From Calditrichota bacterium (GTDB lineage Bacteria; Electryoneota; RPQS01), in the NCBI GenBank assembly GCA_020637445.1, contig JACJVZ010000001.1:62001-126000 (forward strand): a stretch of DNA of 64,000 bases, written 5' to 3'. Of the stretch, positions 60,671 through 64,000 are shown piece after piece; the stretch's first letter is position 1, and every line of letters starts with the position of its first letter. Made by a program: the position numbers and the translations under genes. Under the pieces are notes generated by a model that saw only the letters and a list, made by a program, of their open reading frames with translations, was not told the DNA's origin and ran no database searches.

Positions 60671-60706
60671 TAATCCTACAACTGGTACAGAAATATGGGC
60701 AGACCA
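60671..60706 (+). repeat. IS right-end repeat, copy 2
   Basis: Same orientation and near-identical to 54184-54220 (TAATCCTACAACTGGTACAG identical). Confidence 0.6.
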
Positions 60707-60768
60707 ACCTAGCCTACCCAACCTTGCCGGGTCCCTTTCCTGCTGATCAATATGTCGCGAATCAACTG

Positions 60769-60785
60769 CAAAAATGGCATTTTTG
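60769..60785. promoter_or_regulatory. Dyad CAAAAAT-GGC-ATTTTTG upstream of GmrSD-like gene
   Basis: A perfect 7-bp inverted repeat with a 3-nt spacer lies 52 nt before the start codon. Possible operator. Confidence 0.4.
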
Positions 60786-60837
60786 ATAGGTCCTATTGCT
60801 GCAAAGCAACTTATCATTCAAGAAAGGGAGATTCTGA

Positions 60838-62850
60838 ATGTCTGACGAAACTACTGTCCGTAACGTAATCACTTCAATAGATCAGCATGTTCGCGATGTT
60901 TTTGGTACTTCAAAGGCGTACCATATTGACATCTATCAACGGGAGTATCGGTGGGATAAGGACAATGTCGACACGTTGCTGAATGACCTTCAGATTCGTT
61001 TCGAACAACATCAGCGCATTGAAACGGATCCCAAAGAAATCCATAAGGATGTTCTCAAGCGCTTCGAGCCATATTTTCTTAACACCTATTTGACCCACAG
61101 CACCAATTCGACAACGGCTATCGTTGACGGTCAACAACGACTTTCGACCATCTTGCTAATGCTGATAAAGCTTCGGTCTATTCTCACTGAAATAGAAGGT
61201 GGTGAAAGCGCATCAACCAAGACATTTTCAAGCAAAAGCCTTGAACGTCTGATCTTCGAAACTGATGATTTCGGCGATGCGAATCGCTTCAAAGTCTATA
61301 ATGAAAATCGCGAGGCAGCCTTTCGCGGGCTGATAGACAATGCACCTGTCGATCCCTGCGACGAGACACAGAATCGGATTAATGAGAACTACACATTCAT
61401 AAGTCAACAGTTTGATGTATATTTCAAGATTGATGGCGATAGTAAGCAAGAGTGGGACTTATCAAAACTCACACACTACATTTTCTTTCTTCTTGACCGA
61501 GTATCAATTGTAGAGATCAAGATAGAACGACAACAGCATGTTGCAACAATTTTTGAGGTTGTAAACGACCGTGGACTCGGACTCAAGCCTTATGAGATAT
61601 TGAAGGGTAAGTTGTTAGGCAATCTTCCACCTGTTGAGAAGGAATATGCCAACAAGGTATGGACTGACCTTCAAAACAGATACTTCGCTTCCGATGTCAA
61701 AAATAGTACTGATTCAAAGATCACACTTGATATGTTCTTTCAAACGTACTTTCGTGCCAAATTCGCTGAAAGCGAAGCGGATTACGTAAAGTACGAAAAC
61801 GACTATCACTACGAGATATATCGGAACAAAGACATTTCCAAGTACTTTGGCAACTTCTCCGACACACGCATTCTTTACGACAAGATTGTTAATGAGATAA
61901 AGTATTTCGCGGAACTGTACCTCAATTTACGCACCGGCTACTTTGATGAATTTCTGATTTACAACAAGCTTCTTGATCAGAATCAGCAGTACCTCTTGAT
62001 AATGTCCTCGGTGATTCTGAATGATCCAAGTCGCGATACTAAAGTCACAGGGATTGCGCGGAAGTTTGACCAACTCCACTCTGTGCTCCGATTGCTTGAT
62101 GTATATGACAGTAACGTGTTTCAGCGTTATATCTACAAATTGAATAAACGAATTCGTAATGTATCTATGCTTGACGCAATCCACGTGTTCGATAGTACCT
62201 TGATAGAAGCACTCGTTGAAGGTGAAACTATCGCTCCAGAAGACGTAAATAATGTTGCCGATATTTTCCAGTATGAACGGTTCAGAGCTATGAGGAATCG
62301 CTGGACTAATTTCAGCAAGTATGTGCTGTTGCGCGTCGACCGCTACTTAGCGGAGCACTTAGACAAGCCTTCGTATACGACGAAAGGATCTTTGCAGGAT
62401 TTGGAAGACCACTTCAACAAGAGTACACGAAAGATTTATGGTATGCATCTTGAGCATATCTATGCGCGAAACGAGGAAAACTTCGACCAATTTAGGGATG
62501 TTAATGGCATATTTGACGAACAGCACTTTAATACAGTTCGGAATCAGCTGGGCTTGGTTCTACTTCTAAAAGACCGTCAGAACGAAAGCAGCAATAATGA
62601 ATCATATAGGATGAAAATGGAGCGATATCGTACGAGTAACTTTATCTGGAATGAACTTATGGTCGGCCATCTAGATATTGTGGACAAACGAAAGTTACCC
62701 GACAAATTTGCATTTGAGAGGGTGGATCCTGATTCTAGCGGTGCCTTTCCAAGCGATAAGTGGGGGGCCCGACAGCAACTAATGTATAATGCTGTAAAAA
62801 CCGTCTGGCTTGATGATGTTATGAATTGGGAGCAAACATTAAATGAATAA
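60838..62850 (+). CDS. GmrSD-like DUF262/DUF1524 restriction enzyme
   Basis: The 670-residue protein has an N-terminal DUF262 domain (HIDIYQREYRWDKDN and VDGQQRLST with D97) and a C-terminal DUF1524 HNH-type domain (MHLEHIYARNEENF with H537 and H540, then NQLGLVLL). DUF262 is an NTP-binding ParB-like domain; together these make GmrSD/BrxU-type enzymes that attack modified phage DNA. The ATG follows GGGAG. It overlaps the next gene by 8 nt, implying joint function. Confidence 0.87.
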   Translation: MSDETTVRNVITSIDQHVRDVFGTSKAYHIDIYQREYRWDKDNVDTLLNDLQIRFEQHQRIETDPKEIHKDVLKRFEPYFLNTYLTHSTNSTTAIVDGQQRLSTILLMLIKLRSILTEIEGGESASTKTFSSKSLERLIFETDDFGDANRFKVYNENREAAFRGLIDNAPVDPCDETQNRINENYTFISQQFDVYFKIDGDSKQEWDLSKLTHYIFFLLDRVSIVEIKIERQQHVATIFEVVNDRGLGLKPYEILKGKLLGNLPPVEKEYANKVWTDLQNRYFASDVKNSTDSKITLDMFFQTYFRAKFAESEADYVKYENDYHYEIYRNKDISKYFGNFSDTRILYDKIVNEIKYFAELYLNLRTGYFDEFLIYNKLLDQNQQYLLIMSSVILNDPSRDTKVTGIARKFDQLHSVLRLLDVYDSNVFQRYIYKLNKRIRNVSMLDAIHVFDSTLIEALVEGETIAPEDVNNVADIFQYERFRAMRNRWTNFSKYVLLRVDRYLAEHLDKPSYTTKGSLQDLEDHFNKSTRKIYGMHLEHIYARNEENFDQFRDVNGIFDEQHFNTVRNQLGLVLLLKDRQNESSNNESYRMKMERYRTSNFIWNELMVGHLDIVDKRKLPDKFAFERVDPDSSGAFPSDKWGARQQLMYNAVKTVWLDDVMNWEQTLNE

Positions 62851-64000
62851 AGACTTAGGCGTCTTCCCTTTTGGAAAAGAAGTTGTAGAAGTTAGGCAAG
62901 CTGATGATTCTCCGAAGAGCGTGTTTATACTAGGTGTTTATGCTAGTGCAGTACACGCTCGATGGATAGGAGCAAATGGAAGGGAATTGGTTAAGTCATT
63001 GTCCGTGTGCAGCGAGTCTGAGATATTCTGGGATGGGTCAAACCAAGACTTGATAATACAAAGAATTGTAGTTCCTAATGATGCTGGAAAGCTAAAGCCA
63101 TCACATCTTAATGGCGAGTCAGGAAAGGCTCTCGACAAGCATTTCCTCGCACCACTTCATCTAAATCGGTCACAAGTATGGCTTTCCGACTTGTTACCTT
63201 TCTTCCATGTGAGGCCTGGGAGTAAACAGGAAAAGCGGATCCACGATACATACAACAATCTTGCAGTTGAGAAAGGATGGCCAGTTGCGAATATCAGAAA
63301 ACTATCTACAAAGTTTGAAACAACTGTTGAACGGGTTTATGAGATAGTAGCTGAGCTTGTTTTGTCTGGTGCTGACATCTTGATTACTCTTGGTGATGAT
63401 CCGCTGCGCCTATTTACTTCAAGATTTGATCAGTGGCACCGAGCGAGCCTAAGTGAATACGCTTCCTATGGCAACACATACAAAATCGAAATAGACGGTC
63501 GATCATTGCTGCACTTGCCGCTAGTGCATCCGCGACAGGCTGGAAGACTTGGGAATCACTCCTCCAAATGGAGCGATCTTCATGACCACTGGAAACACGG
63601 TGATCCCAGTTGTTTGATACGATGCCGATTATACGACAATGATTTGTCAAACGTCAACTTTGATAATATTCCAAATTATTGTGGTCGAAACCCTTATTCT
63701 GTTTTGCAATATCTAATCATGCGCTTCTGCACTTACATAGTTAAAAGAGACAAGGGACTAGCTCCTAATCCCTTCTACGGCTACTGCACACTTGCGCTAT
63801 GTACGCCTAATCATATGGGGATTAGGCTAAGTGCCGGTGACTGGATTGCAGGATTTACCGACAGAGCGTCAGGTAACAAGCTCGTCTATTGCATGCGAGT
63901 TGATGAGGTGCTTGACTTGGATCACTATTACCATGACCAACGCTTCCAACGCAAGAAGCCCCAGCACAATGGAACTGCTCGGCAGCGAGTCGGTGATAAC
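62843..64000 (+). CDS. UDG-superfamily-like domain fused to Nmad2-like domain, 3' end cut by window
   Basis: The frame opens at the ATG at 62843 and has no stop to 64000 (386 codons). Residues about 25-255 resemble a uracil-DNA-glycosylase-superfamily fold: SVFILGVYASAVHARW (27-41), VWLSDLLPFFHV, and a late histidine motif LPLVHPRQAG (225-234). Residues about 293-386 match the nucleotide-modification-associated domain Nmad2: KGLAPNPFYGYCTLALC (304-320), GDWIAGF, LVYCMRVDEVL. The 8-nt overlap with the GmrSD-like gene suggests coupled translation. A role in recognising modified bases, or in base excision for attack on modified phage DNA, is inferred. Whether the glycosylase is active is not clear. 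Confidence 0.75.
   Translation, partial: MNKDLGVFPFGKEVVEVRQADDSPKSVFILGVYASAVHARWIGANGRELVKSLSVCSESEIFWDGSNQDLIIQRIVVPNDAGKLKPSHLNGESGKALDKHFLAPLHLNRSQVWLSDLLPFFHVRPGSKQEKRIHDTYNNLAVEKGWPVANIRKLSTKFETTVERVYEIVAELVLSGADILITLGDDPLRLFTSRFDQWHRASLSEYASYGNTYKIEIDGRSLLHLPLVHPRQAGRLGNHSSKWSDLHDHWKHGDPSCLIRCRLYDNDLSNVNFDNIPNYCGRNPYSVLQYLIMRFCTYIVKRDKGLAPNPFYGYCTLALCTPNHMGIRLSAGDWIAGFTDRASGNKLVYCMRVDEVLDLDHYYHDQRFQRKKPQHNGTARQRVGDN

Noticed and set aside
1..64000. tRNA and rRNA genes, CRISPR arrays and phage structural genes
   Set aside because: None was recognised on either strand by reading.

Overview
The window is bacterial chromosome of moderate G+C content. Two very large secreted proteins (22905-32271) end in the C-terminal sorting domain used by type IX secretion (PNPFN followed by an LGQ/LGR and SGVY/SGIY pattern). 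This points to a Gram-negative, probably uncultured member of the Fibrobacterota-Chlorobiota-Bacteroidota group or a neighbouring candidate phylum. That placement is inference; no rRNA or tRNA gene was seen.

1-19353 is a respiratory nitrate reduction block. A minus-strand operon runs from an Rrf2-type regulator through moaA, a MOSC protein, a diheme cytochrome c, narG, narH, narJ, a NarI-Rieske fusion, a cytochrome b, a monoheme cytochrome c and two NarK transporters to a Ric/YtfE iron-sulfur repair protein. It therefore encodes a nitrate reductase with what looks like its own bc1-type module. Divergently, mobA, a moaC-mog fusion and moeA complete molybdenum cofactor maturation. A TSUP transporter and a second Rrf2 regulator follow. 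The divergent promoter region holds three consecutive perfect dyads.

19699-22567 is a compact ubiquitin-like conjugation cassette: a beta-grasp modifier ending in GGA, an E2-like protein with an HPH-x8-C active-site motif and C-terminal zinc knuckles, a JAMM peptidase and an E1/ThiF enzyme. It closes with a perfect hairpin terminator. I regard it as the most interesting system here, probably related to bacterial Bil-type antiphage ubiquitination.

22905-33868 carries two sorting-domain proteins, a 26-residue cationic amphipathic peptide, a strongly structured RNA of about 170 nt and a lipoprotein. Three promoter-like copies of TGGCATAAGA precede the ubiquitin-like cassette, the peptide and the lipoprotein. 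34074-38614 is an ImuB-like/small protein/DnaE2 mutagenesis operon with a dyad over its -10 element.

38638-43865 looks like an integrated replicon. It has a primase-helicase gene, four small genes upstream of it, a leader with a large hairpin, and a mirror-symmetric array of eleven 7-bp iterons around an A+T-rich core. No integrase was found.

44784-64000 is a defence island: type I restriction-modification (hsdM, hsdS, hsdR) with a YgjP-type metallopeptidase, an orphan 427-aa protein, an SPFH membrane protein, a WYL regulator, a Fis-type HTH protein and a DUF2779 nuclease, a helical-repeat protein and a zinc-ribbon protein. At the end are a GmrSD-like DUF262/DUF1524 enzyme and an overlapping, window-truncated uracil-DNA-glycosylase-like/Nmad2 fusion. 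Two decayed IS3-family 3' ends in the same orientation bracket 54.2-60.7 kb.
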